64,000 bases of DNA from Aquanectria penicillioides (taxonomy: Eukaryota; Ascomycota; Sordariomycetes; Hypocreales; Nectriaceae). Both the position numbers and the translations under genes were made by a program. The stretch spans positions 5,766,001-5,830,000 of the forward strand of contig PYIU01000002.1 in assembly GCA_003415625.1 (NCBI GenBank), in the 5' to 3' direction. Under the pieces are notes generated by a model. It saw only the letters and a list, made by a program, of their open reading frames with translations. It did not search any database and was not told the DNA's origin. Every line of letters begins with the position of its first letter. Position 1 is the first letter of the stretch. Positions 35,147 to 47,020 of this stretch are shown here, one piece after another.

Positions 35147-38100
35147 TCAAGGAGCTTTCCCACTCTTTTCAGAGTCATCCGTGTTGCCGTCAAACATAGC
35201 CCCCAGCCCACGAAGTGACCAGGAGTCACTTGTCGAGTGGACCACGACTAGCCACACCGCAATAATATTCACCAAGTAGTGAAGCATATACGCGTGAGAA
35301 ACTCCGAAAACTGCGGCATAGAGAGCCGTCCCAAAGAGTAGGACGCTCGTGACGTGTCGGAGGCCGCTAGTGAGCTGGGGGACCATTTTCCCTGTGGTCA
35401 AATTCTCCACGAGAAGAATGAAAGGCATGATAGAAAGAACATTATGGTGCGATGAAAAGGGAGTGAGCCAATGAACGGCCAAATTTCGGATCCAAACGGC
35501 CAAGATTGGTAGATTAATTGGGAGAATCCAAAGCATCAGGAGAAAGATGGAATGGGCGTAGTGATAATAGTTGGAGTTGGTAGTTGAGGATGTGGTTGCA
35601 TTTATTCGCAGGGCTCGAACAACTGTGAACACTTGCACAATACAGGCCACCAAATACGCGAATTGATAAGGAATGAAGGTTGACACTAGGAACAACAGAA
35701 TCGCTGTGGTGATCATGCGTCGTTTTGGCGTAGATGGCACAAATGCAGGCGATCTAGCACGTCCTTGATCCTCAGCTGAAGGAGAGCAAGTACAGAGAAT
35801 AGCCAAATTGTACAAAAGACCAAAGCTGTGAGTCAATACAAGCACGATGTAGTGGAGGACGGCGCAAACACCAATGCACACGACTCCAATCAGAGGGACT
35901 AGGAACCAAAAGAAAGGGTCTTCAGTGCCAATCAAGCTGTCGTTTTGATGAAAATCAATGCCGGAAGTAGTTGCAGTGCTTCTACTCCCCAGCAGGCCCA
36001 TTCCACCAAGGGAACTACCACTGAGAGATGTCGAGAGAAGCGTCAAAGAAAGAAGGAGGAGGGGAATTGACTGTCGAAGGCACATATCCAAACTTTGGGA
36101 GAATGAGATGAAGATACCAGTATCGTCATAAACGCGGAATTGCTTGCGCAAAACCAATGTGACTGTGAGCAAAGGAAATGCAGCAAAGACTGTCCGGTAC
36201 CGCATGTACAGTTTTCCCAAGCTTCCCCACAAATCCAATTTTATTTTGAGACGCAAGCTTGTGTTGCAGGATGGGTCGGTCCATATCTGGAATGTGAGGC
36301 CAGGCTCAACCCGGGGTTTCAAAGATGGTGGTACATATGGTGCAACTCCATGGAGGCCAACGGCGACACTTTGGACATTGACAAAGTACTTGGATTCATA
36401 TGGTTGATCCAAGTATTGGCGTATCAATGGGCGGAAGGCGGTCCGATCCGCTTTGCATTGATTGCTTGTCATCTCCAGATCATAGGCAACTAACGCTGAC
36501 TGCAGAGAGGGAACATTTACCTCAACACTCATAGGCCGATCTGCAGGAAGTTCCAAGGACAGTCCAGAGATCAAGAGGTGTGCCAGGCTGATATGGTGCT
36601 TCTTATGAAAAGCTGATTGCTCGCTAAATTCAGCAACAACAAAGCTGTGAGTGTTGGAGGTAGCTTTGTCCACGATTGCAACGAATTGATGATCCGAGAT
36701 TTGATTGAGGTCATACTGGAGATATGAAAATGGTGCGATCTCTCGCTCTCTGTCGAGATAGAATGGAAACTGCGTCGCCGAGGTAGAAGCAGGAAGTAGA
36801 ATCAGATCTGAAGCAGCATTTTTGCAAGCAAATCTAGTCCTCGAGCTGGTTTCGTCGACAGAAAGATCGATATGGAAGGGGTAGAGTGTGTTGGCTGATC
36901 CCAACTGAGAAGACAAAACATTGCAAAATAAGACTTCCAACTTGCCATTATCTCCAGGCTCGTCGAGACGATTGTCGGTGATAAGGCTGAAACGCTTCGG
37001 TTCAGGGGAGCCAGGCGGAGGGATGGGAAGTAAATATGCCTTTGATTGAGAATGGTGTCCGAGGTTCTTGAGAACAAGTCGGTTCCCAGCTGGGAGGATG
37101 GAGTTCGAACCATCATTCAGAGTTAACATTGTTGTGGCTTCCTTCAACCCCAGGTCTCTCTCTGTTGTGGATTCCATGCCCGTTAAGAATCGCTTCTTGA
37201 ACGCCCGCATTCTATCAGCCCTTGGTTTCGTTTGTGAGGCACGGTGAACGTCAACTATGTCATACAATGTTCGTGCAACCACTTTTCTGAATTGGTCGCA
37301 CCACAGAATGGCCTGGTGATCCATGCTCGTCCAAACTGTCGGAATGCCTGTTGTAAAGACTGTGAAGCCATGGGTCGGCGGCACTAGTGATTCGAGGCTC
37401 GTGTAATCAGAAGGCACAACTGTATCTAGCCCGCCGCCGGCTATTGAAACAAGTGTAACATGCCATAACGGGTTATTATTTGCCCATTGTTGAGAGTAGG
37501 CACGCCTCCAATAGTCATTGATCTGGTCATACAGTTGAACAATCTGCCCGTCAAATGTCACTGGTGGTCGGGCATGGGGAGCCGACATCGTAATTATTGT
37601 GTTGATCGAGTTTGATTGGTAATTGGTCTGAACAAGCATGGCTCTTGCAACTATGCCACCCATCGAGTGGCCTAGGACAATTACGGAAGTTGGATCGGGA
37701 AGATGCCCGTCTCTAGATTTCCGCTGAGGGTCCGAGTAAAGGGAAAGGATGAAACGAACGGCTTCGTTGAGATATTCAGCTTGGTCAAGAAGGGTTTGTC
37801 CATGGAAAGCGGTGATGTCTTCATTAAAATCGACAGTGAAGAAGTCAAGGTTTCGGATTCCGGCGTCGAGAACGGCACTGTCCTGTTGGAGGTTGTGGTG
37901 GAAATAGTTGGCTGCTTCGGCGGCGATCGGACGGACTTGCTTGTAACTACCAGCATTGCCAGGAATAAACAAGACGGGGATACCACGCAACTAGATGAGG
38001 GTTAGCCAACGCAAAAGAAAGATACCACAACAACAATACCTTGTCCTCTTCGTCAACACCTTGTTCCCGGTAAAGGTACAATGAATACTTAGTTGCAAAG

Positions 38101-38588
38101 CGGGTATGTTCAGTGTCGAACTCCGTGAACCGAACATACGAAGGCCGCATGTAGGACATTCGACAACCTTTTGGGTCGAGCTGCCGAGTGACCAGAGACC
38201 GAAGAATGCCGAAGAGAATGGCAATACCTAGCGCGGAAACGAGGAGAACGATGACAGAGATCGGTGAGGAGCGACGAAAACGTCGCGCTGGGGATGGCGA
38301 CTGAGGTGGCGTTCTAGCGAGAGCCATACTGGGGGTGGAAGGGGCGGCGAGAGAGGTTCGTGTCAAGGTGTTAGATGGTAGAGGGTCGTCGCGGACATGC
38401 CCATTACGACCATTGCGACCAGTTGAATGCTTCCAATTGAGACTACTAGGTCGCCTGCTCCTAGCAGACGACGGGCGAGAGCTCAAGCCAGAAGGGCAGG
38501 TCTGAGGGTTGGGATCGGGGTCGGGGATGTCGGAGTCGAGTGAGGATTCGTCACCGTCATCGGCCGATCCAGAAGACCGCCTCTTCAT
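35147..38588 (-). CDS. BST1: GPI inositol-deacylase
   Basis: ER membrane lipase (PGAP1 family) that removes the inositol acyl chain from GPI anchors, needed for ER exit of GPI proteins. Exon 1 is 38588-38040, a 49-nt intron follows (38039-37991), and exon 2 is 37990-35147; 1130 residues. A Ser/Pro/Arg-rich cytosolic tail precedes one membrane anchor (about 112-130). The luminal lipase domain follows, with VLFIPGNAGSYKQVR and the nucleophile elbow VIVLGHSMGGIVARAM (Ser about 292). The C-terminal third is a block of hydrophobic helices. The long second exon is open throughout, with no frameshift. Together with MCD4, this is the second GPI-pathway enzyme in the window. Confidence 0.94.
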
Positions 38589-40500
38589 GGAGACGGGGCG
38601 TAGAGACTCGCCGGGAGCCTTGCAGAGACCGTTTGAGTATCAAATCTATAGTCCAGATGATGGGGTTGTAACGGAGAGATGATCGGTATCGGGGCGAGTG
38701 GATTCGGATCGAGGGCAAAGGGAGGTCGGTCGAGGAGGCGGATACTTGGCGAGGTGTTGAATGGTTGGTTGACCAGATTCGCTTGGCCTCGGGACGGTAG
38801 CAATAGCGGCAACAGCTGTGCTACAAGCAGTGGAAGTTGTCGCAGCGGTTGCTTATTAGCAAGTTGCAGCAGGGGGGGCTGGCAAAGGCGCAATCCACTC
38901 TGGCCCAGACCACACAACCAGCTGAGGGCAGCAAACCAGGTCGAGAGAAATGGGGCCGGTGAACAAGAAATCAAACGAGTGGAGGATGCTGTTGCACGGG
39001 GACCAAGCCAGGGCGTTGGCGTCTGCAAAAGCTGACGCTGGGGCTCGAGGCAAGGCCGATAGGAACTGGCGGAGGATATCGACAGCAAGGATAGAATATG
39101 GAAGTGGACGAAGGCGACAACCACGACGGCACACTAGTAAGAAGCGACACATGCCGACCATGCTGGGTCTAGGTCGGTCCAGTTTACGTGCGTGCGTGCA
39201 TTGGCCGTGTAGGTGCGTGGATTCGTGGGTGCCAGGCGGGAAATTGGCTGTTAATGGCTTTTGTGTCAGCCGAGTTGGCCACTTAGCGTCCCGTCTCCCC
39301 TTTTTTGGTCTTCCATGACAACCCTTACCCCCAAAAAGCAACATCCATCCGTCCATCAGCGATTGGATAGACCGTACTTGAATTTTTTTTTTGGCCGGTG
39401 AGATTTCCTTATGACCACTGTGAATAATTATCCTCCAAGCTCACACCTCTCACGGATGGCCTGGGTTCAGAGCCGAATTAGTCCTCCAAAAAATTTTGTC
39501 TAGTAGCCCCTGTCATTGTGCTTGTCAATGCAGGCAGCAGAGCAAATTCACTTTCTTCAACGTTCAGCCTCGATCTGCTAGTACCTCCCCTCAACGGCAA
39601 GATGGCATCATATTCGTTCAATCCATGGGTGGGACTTTTTTTTTCTTAATCGTATCTCGGAGTGGGAGACAAATCAACAAACAGGATCTATATAAAATTA
39701 TCGACAATGCTCCTGAGAATATCGATGGCGTGCCCTCGTCCTACGTGGCCCTGGTTTCGAAAAGGTGGAGGTGTGAATCCTGAATAGATCCACTCCCTAG
39801 AAATATCCACCTACATGGACCATGTATGGCGGCCAGGGGAGGTAGGCAAAACGACAAATACACCCAGACCAAGACCAGGACCAAAAGCATGCTCATAATC
39901 TAAACTTGCAAACGATATCGCCATCAGCAACGAAGAGAGAATCGCAAGGCCTCACCACAGGCCAGATATTCGTGAATAAGTTGCGAAGGGGCATGAATGA
40001 GTCGTTTCTGTGTGCCTGCCATTCGCTATTTTGCCCCAGCCTGATGCTACCTGTCGTATTCAGTAGCTACCAACCAACACCATACTGCAATAGTAAAAGC
40101 CACCTCAAAGTTCGGGCCTCGTATCCATCACCCATCCAATATGTCTTCCGCCCCTGCCGCTCAACCCGAACAGTGCGGGCTGTAACTGGTGGGAGCAGGT
40201 GGTGCTGGATCGCCCAGAGCTTAGGCCAAGCTTTATATTGGACCTATCGATCGAGCCCAGCAAGTTCAACGCTCCGGTTCCTCGTGCTCGACCCTATTGG
40301 CATTTCATCATTGAAGAATAGGATCCAACTGTTTCCTTCTGCTTAATTCTGGTATTGAATGGTTGAGCAAACCATTCTGGTTTTCAGATATTGGACCCAA
40401 TCCGCTCTTTGGCTGAAAACACGCTCTATTGACCTATCAAAGATACATATTTTTTGACTGCAAGTTGTGGACATCTACTCTCGAAAAAGCTCGCTGCTGT
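38589..40500. other. Intergenic region between BST1 start and the transposon
   Basis: BST1 promoter side plus unassigned sequence. Short T-runs at about 39385 and 39637. Open frames overlapping 38585-39360 lack any known domain. Confidence 0.45.
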
Positions 40501-40531
40501 ATCCCTTTGACTGTCAAGTGGCTTGTGGGTC
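40501..40531 (+). repeat. Left terminal inverted repeat
   Basis: A 31-nt repeat beginning ATCCCTTTGACTG and ending CTTGTGGGTC, perfectly inverted at 42832-42862. Confidence 0.95.
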
Positions 40532-41080
40532 CGTAGGGGCCCCACTTGGCCCCTCACAACAGCGCGGTACGCGAAGGAGACTTGATTGTCAACAGAATCA
40601 TTACAGTGGAAAACCTCATGCAACAAATTCCTATAGCGATGAACGATTCTCCTTCGCAGGCAGCTATAGGTGCATGTGAAATTTCTAGCGCAATGACCCA
40701 ATTTCTTACAATATTACCACAACCAAATAGAGGCTTCCATTTTCACCCTTTTTGACCTTAACAATATGATTTTACTATGCTTGACTTTCCTGACAATCCA
40801 GTTGCGTTATTCTAGCGCTTTTGCCCTATCTTCTTTATTGAAAATGGGTTATTTGGATGAATGAATGGGTAGCTTTCTAGCTCTAAGAAGGCAAAAATAC
40901 CCTGCCAAAAACAGCCCGCCTTTGTAAGTGGAAGCCAACCTTTATTGCTGAGATTTACCTGTGGCTTGGGATATTGGTCTTTATAGGAATTTACACTAAA
41001 GCATGCATTAAAGACCACTGGATTACCTTATAGCCCGGGAAGGTCTACCCAATACATCCTATTGTAAAATATATAACCTA

Positions 41081-42776
41081 TTGGCGCTTCTAACTGCTAT
41101 TTCATTACATCTGGATTTTCCCCCTTTTGGGGAGGCTAAGGATAGTATTGAACGCATGATTTTGCGTATTTCTAAGTGGTCTAACCTCATACAGGATGTC
41201 TCTATACAGCTCTTCATGCCGGGCATGTACATTACTGTAGATAAGTATATAATCCGCTTTATAGAAAGATTAAAAGCAAAGGTTATAATCTTAAGAAAGC
41301 CTATTCCAATAGGCCTTAAAGTGTTACGGTTCGTTAGTTCCGTTATAAGTGGTGTTGGAAGTGACAGTCTCAACAATAGAACCATTGTACTACTCGTCTT
41401 GCGGTTGTACTGGAAGGCGTATGTATAGGCTCGGCAGTTACGTCGGAATCGACAGCTTAGCTGTAGGAAATGATTGATCGCGTGTTGAACTCTACTTGAC
41501 TCACGTCTTAAGACTACTGTAATGACAGGTCCTAAGGTATGAATGTACTTGTAGATTGTTGACCTCTACTTGAGAGATGTAGAGGCCGACTATTTAAGAG
41601 TACTATCCATCATATGATCCGCGCATGTAACATAAAGTCTAGGTTGCTGCATAAGAGGGCTATTTCTTATGCTAGAAGTATTACATTCCAACCTGCGCCT
41701 GGCCTTAAGGGCTTTAAGCAGTGCATAAGGCTAAAAAACAGGAACTGGCGGAAATATAGGCTGTGGTTCTAGACCTAGTATTATAGCTACTAAATGCTAG
41801 CTATTATGTCTTTTTTAATAACCTATTTTCAATGCCCTAGCTTTTACGAGCTCTTTGAGAAAGAGGCATTGCAGCCACTGGTATAGCTTGGGTGAATAGT
41901 GGCATCTATCCACCTTTTGTTGTTGCTAAGACTGCTGATAATAAAGGCAAGCTGAAGTGGCCGTTCAACTAGCTCCATGCTGTGCCCACACCAGATAACT
42001 AGGTAAGCGAATAGGCTAACAAGCTGCCTTACATTTCCTTTAGTAATTTGTCTTTCCTTCCTTAGGTCAATCAAATCGCATGGAAGGATAATGCCCTGGT
42101 CCTTTTTATGACCTCTTTCTTTAGCGGAAGTGAGGTTGAAAATGTTGAACGACGGCGACCAACCTCTACACATCCACGAGCCCGGCAGGCAAAGGCATTT
42201 TTTGCTGATGAGCCGCGAAAGGTTGTTCCAATGCCAAGCGTTGCTGTCTCGTACAATTATCACATGAACGCTGTGGATAGAGGCGATCAATTAAGGTCAT
42301 ATCACAGCTATGATCATCGTATCTGCCGTGGCGGTTGGCAAGCTCTAGCCTGGACCTTCTTGCTTGACACGGTCCTCACCAACACATACATTTTACAGTA
42401 TAAAGGAAAGTACAGTTGGAAGCCGTACGATTCACAGCAGAGCTGGCGGGAAGAGCTTTGCGATGGCCTCATCGCATTGTACGCCAAGGACGCAGCATCA
42501 CGTACACATTTCAGACCAGGCGACGAATTTACGCCTATTTCACAGCATAATCATGTCAAGCGAGAGAAATATGCCCGGTGCCACGGCTGTCAAGGCAAGC
42601 AGCTAGGGTCAGCGTACACAAAAAGCTCAACAAGGCGGCAGGCTTTGGCCCCAGTTGACGGCAACAGCAAGAGGAAGCGGGCGGCGCAGACCAACTACGC
42701 TTGCGATAAGTGTGAGGTAGCAATTTGTACCAAGCCAGAATACTGGTACTTTTATCACCAGCCAATTTACACATAA
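41081..42776 (+). pseudogene. piggyBac-type transposase, degraded 5' part and intact C-terminal frame
   Basis: The catalytic-core remnant is readable at about 41100-41340: PFGEAKDSIERMILRISKW, then ITVDKYIIRFIERLKAKV and RKPIPIGLKV. This corresponds to the family block around the first catalytic Asp (VDE.xxxF.GR in relatives), here with Glu-to-Lys and Gly-to-Glu type changes expected from G-to-A mutation. Just before the intron at about 42000-42066 the frame reads KLKWPFN-stop-LHAVPTPDN-stop; both stops are TAG where CAG (Gln) is expected, the CpA-to-TpA signature of RIP. From 42067 the frame is clean (VNQIAWKDNALVLF) and continues as an intact 223-codon frame, 42108-42776. That frame ends in the zinc-binding tail CHGCQGK and CDKCEVAICTK. 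The product cannot be an active transposase as given. Confidence 0.8.
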
Positions 42777-42831
42777 ATACAAGTATCGATATTCTCTTGC
42801 CATCTGATTGGTTTTGATCCTTGTCGCCGCT

Positions 42832-42862
42832 GACCCACAAGCCACTTGACAGTCAAAGGGAT
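42832..42862 (-). repeat. Right terminal inverted repeat
   Basis: Exact reverse complement of 40501-40531. It lies 56 bp beyond the transposase stop codon. Confidence 0.95.
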
Positions 42863-43504
42863 GTGCACTCAATCACCAACGCCCAAAGGATCTTTGATTA
42901 CTATTCTTGCAATGCACACCTCTTTATATTTCTTGTCCTCCATAACAGGGGTCGTCAGGTTCTTAAGTATGAAGACTTGGAAATGCGATTGCCTCCCATA
43001 TTTCTAGGTTTTTAGATGTAGTTATCATGCTTCCCGCAGGTTTTATCTGGGCACAAAGACACCGTACCGCAGGTGAAAGGTCGTAGACGAGACATCACAG
43101 TGCTTCGCTACCCATATATGGATAACCTCAATAGTAGGGTATAGGGGTTATAGTAAAATTACAATCGCTATAAACATTTTATCTCAATATTAGGTGCAAA
43201 TTGTCCTCTCTATTACATATCACTCGACGCGTTGACCCTCCTGACGCGTTGATTAGGAGAAACGTGACACATTTGATCAGGTTTGTTAGATAAGAACGAT
43301 CATCAGCCGCTAAATCCAATAACAAACTCGGATTTCAATGTTCTTCTCCACACATTTATCTCGCCAGGTTACTCGTTTCTTTGATCATTCAAACGCCTTC
43401 CTTTCGTCTTAGATGTCGTTATAGTTAGTCAAATCATCACCACTCTCCCTGCCCCATATGTATCCCGGTGGATAGAACAGTACGCACAACCAAACTCCGG
43501 TATC
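42863..43504. promoter_or_regulatory. PMS1 upstream region with two ACGCGT (MCB) boxes
   Basis: ACGCGT occurs at 43227-43232 and 43244-43249, each inside a repeated GACGCGTTGA, about 256-278 bp upstream of the PMS1 start codon. ACGCGT is the binding core of MBF (Mbp1/Swi6), which drives G1/S transcription of DNA replication and repair genes in yeasts. That these are functional here is inference. The rest of the interval is AT-rich and carries nothing I recognise. Confidence 0.5.
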
Positions 43505-46500
43505 ATGGCTACAATCAAACAGATCGATGGACGCACTGTAAGTGCCCCTGTTGCAGTTTCTTCTTGAAATAAAAGGATCCTCGCAACTAATCGGATCCTG
43601 TAGATTCATCAGATCCAATCTGGCCAGGTTATTGTTGATTTATGCTCCGTTGTGAAGGAGCTAGTTGAAAACAGTATTGATGCGGACGCTACCCACATAG
43701 GTACGTTCAACTTGCCCCTCGTTATCAAAAGCACATTGCCTTCCCTTCAAATACATTGCATTGCCCAATCTATTTTATTGATTTGATATCACTAACTGGA
43801 TTGACATCAGATGTTCGGTTCAAAAACCAGGGCCTTGATCTCATCGAGGTTCAGGATAATGGGACTGGCATATCGCCTGCCAACTACACTTCCGTCGCTT
43901 TAAAACATCATACCTCCAAGCTATCTTCCTACTCAGATATTTCCTCTCTCCAGACTTTTGGCTTCCGTGGTGAAGCTTTGGCTTCACTCTGCGCCCTGTC
44001 TGTTCTATCTGTGATCACCTGTCAAGCTTCATCGGCGCCCAAGGGTGCGAGGCTCAATTTTGAGACTTCAGGCAAGCTGAAGGGAACTACAATTGTTGCT
44101 GCGCAAAGGGGGACCACTGTATCCGTCGAAAATTTATTTCACAATCTGCCTGTTCGTCGGAGGGAACTTGAACGGAATATCAAGAAGGAGTGGCACAAGG
44201 TCATTACCCTTCTCAACCAATATGCGTGCATCCAAACGAATTTGAAGTTCACAGTATCCCAACAACCAACTAAGGGGAAACGGATTCACCTCTTCTCCAC
44301 CAGAGGCAACCCAACCACCCGAGAAAACATAATCAACATATTTGGTGCTAAAACTATGACCGCCTTGGTGCTCCTGGACTTGAAGTTAGAGATGCAACCA
44401 TCTATAATTCATCAAAATGCGCAGATGAACATCACAGCTACCCACACTTCTAGGGATGTGCATGTCATTGGTCATGTGTCCAGGCCGGCTCACGGGGATG
44501 GTAGACAGACGCCGGACCGGCAAATGTTTTTCGTCAATGGACGGCCTTGCGGTCTGCCTCAGTTCGCGAAAGTGTTCAATGAAGTATACAGGTCTTATAA
44601 TTCTTCACAAACACCTTTCATTTTGGCAGATATTCAACTTGATACCGACATGTACGATGTCAATGTCAGCCCCGACAAAAGAAGCATTCTGTTACATGAT
44701 CAACACGATCTCCTCGACTCGCTACGCAGCTCTTTGATATCCCTATTCGACTCTCATGACTATGTAGTTCCCTCAGCCCCGCCTTCTAAGACACGGCCGA
44801 CAAAAACGACATCAGAAAACCCCGTGCATACGACTAATACGGCATCTTCAGGTCATACCAGATCTTGCGATAGCTTTGAAACAGCTTCATTGTCGGGAGC
44901 TGACGATAGCGAACCAGAGGTAGCAGTTGGCAAAACTCTTCAGAGAAGGGCAAGAGCTTTAGGTACATCAAGGTCTCTTGTGAAAGATGCCCACGGCCAA
45001 AATTTAATCAGCAGGTGGGTGAGATCGGCTGATCGATCTGCCGACACACACAAGTCTCCGTCGCCTGCTGTTGAAGGCTCCATGAGTGATAGCCAGAAAT
45101 CTGAAGCTGGTGTTTCCAAGACCGGAGTGGGCGCGAGGGGAGTGGGCGTGTTGCCAGACACATCGAGCGGCGAAGAAGACAAGCCTTTGCCAGTCAGAGA
45201 TTTCAACAGGCGGCTAGAAGAATTCACCTCGACGAGCACAAGGGGAACCAAAAAAAGCACTGTTCCCTATTCTCCTTCTAGGATTGAAAACCTTGAGCGC
45301 GATGAATCTGAAACACCTCCGACTCAATCTCGGAGACTCCATGGAACCAATCATCAATTAAACAGCCAGTTACCATCTTGCAAAATAGATGCATTGACTG
45401 GCCATGCTGTAAGCAGCCCGGTCAGTTCATTGGGGAGTGGTGACAGTGAGCCTCGGCATCCAAACCCAGAAGAGGACAAATTCAGTGAAAATGAAAGATA
45501 TCCCTCATCCAACAGTCACCTCACTGAATCAGTATTTACCGAAGAGAAAATACAAGATCGGGTTGCTCCTAGCGCCTGTCTCCTTGCTAGAGTGGACTCT
45601 GACGAAACCTCCAACCCAGAGTTGAGCGACGAATCGAGCGGAGCCCTCGCAAGAGAGAGTCGCTTGAGAGATGGTTTATATACCCTCCAACACAAAATTG
45701 AGCCCAATACCACTTCCCTACGCATCGACATTAGCAACGCTATAGATTCTATACACCATTCGTCTGGCCTCGTCAAGGATATGGCTCCAGGTGTCATGGG
45801 GAAGGGTGAGGTAGTCGAGGCGCCGATGGGGACAAATCTATTGCAACAGAGAGACCTTAGTTTCAAAACCAGCATCCGAAGAAAAGTTGCCACTTTTCAG
45901 ACCGTGCAGCACATGAGGGTAGATGAGGACAGTTTGAGATCTCGAGTAGCAAATTGGATTGATGACCTCCCAGATAATAATCACACATCAAACGAAAAGA
46001 GAGGCACAGACCTAAGCATCATTGATGATGAAGAGGAGAAACTCTCTCTATCCATATCCAAGGAGGACTTCTCAAGAATGAGGGTGTCAGGGCAGTTCAA
46101 CCTCGGCTTCATCATTGCTGTCCGCCCGGCAAAGAAACTTACTGAAGATAACTCAGAAATGCTCACAGACGATGAGTTATTCATCATCGACCAACATGCC
46201 ACCGATGAAAAGTATAATTTTGAGAGATTACAAGCGACCACGGTCGTGCAATCCCAGAGGTTGGTTCATCCCAAGCAGCTGGAGTTAACTGCGCTTGAAG
46301 AAGAGATAGTGATAGAAAACATGGGGTCTATCGAAGCAAATGGTTTCAAAGTTCATGTGGATACCAGTGGAAGCCAGCCGGTAGGGTCCAGGTGCCAGGT
46401 TCTGGCCTTGCCACTCAGTCGTGAGACAACATTTACTCTCATCGATCTAGAAGAACTCATTGCGCTCCTTGGGGATGAGTCATCAGAATCCAAACACATC

Positions 46501-46761
46501 CCACGCCCCTCAAAGGTGAGGAAAATGTTTGCTATGAGGGCTTGCCGAAGCAGTGTTATGATTGGAAAACCTTTGACGCATGGCCAAATGGAAACCTTGT
46601 TGAGACACATGGGAGAACTCGACAAACCCTGGAACTGCCCACACGGCAGACCCACAATGCGGCATCTGTGCAAGTTACAGGCGTGGAACGTGAAGGGATG
46701 GAAGGGCGATATGCAACGAGAAGCAGGGATGACATGGAATAAATTCGCCCGCCACGAGTAA
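43505..46761 (+). CDS. PMS1: DNA mismatch repair protein PMS1 (MutL family, PMS2-type)
   Basis: Subunit of the MutL-alpha heterodimer with MLH1; nicks the error-containing strand in mismatch repair. Exons 43505-43537, 43604-43700 and 43811-46761 give 3081 nt and 1026 residues. The N-terminal GHKL ATPase motifs are complete: ELVENSIDADAT, DNGTGI (59-64) and GFRGEAL (94-100). A long, Ser/Thr-rich linker (about 360-750) joins the C-terminal domain. This holds the endonuclease metal site DQHATDEKYNFE (837-848), matching DQHA(X)2E(X)4E, then ACRSSVMIG and CPHGRP (986-991). The protein should therefore be catalytically competent. It is convergent with the next gene, 259 bp apart. No frameshift. Confidence 0.96.
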
Positions 46762-47020
46762 CTGCGTGGACAGATTTCACGGTAATATATTCAGCATTTC
46801 ACTAGAGTACAGTAGCATGGGTAATCAAAGTCCTGTTTGATTCATAAGAAAAAGATATGAACATCATCTGCCAAATCGCGCCAGCACCCACCTCTATTCA
46901 ATCTTCCCAGAGCACATTATTCAGATTGCCCCACAAGCCGTCTCATATGAAATTCATCAATCAAAGGTCATATGAATTTTTACACATTGAATTCACCACT
47001 CATCCCGCCCCATCCGAGCG

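Larger units (their letters stand above)
40501..42862 (+). mobile_element. piggyBac-like DNA transposon, partly RIP-degraded
   Basis: A 2.36-kb element bounded by perfect 31-bp inverted repeats. The interior encodes a piggyBac-type (DDE_Tnp_1_7) transposase on the plus strand. The 5' two-thirds is AT-rich and broken by stops; the 3' third is intact. No TTAA target duplication flanks the ends; the only match is AT/AT. A second, diverged copy of the end sequence (TTTTGACTGCAAGTTGTGG) lies about 40 bp outside the left end. Confidence 0.85.

Noticed and set aside
42863..42866. Target-site duplication for the transposon
   Set aside because: Left flank CTGT and right flank GTGC do not match; only AT/AT is shared if the end is moved in by two bases.
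43505..46761. Frameshift in PMS1 like those in other genes
   Set aside because: The 2.95-kb last exon is open and every MutL motif is in one frame, so this gene is unaffected.
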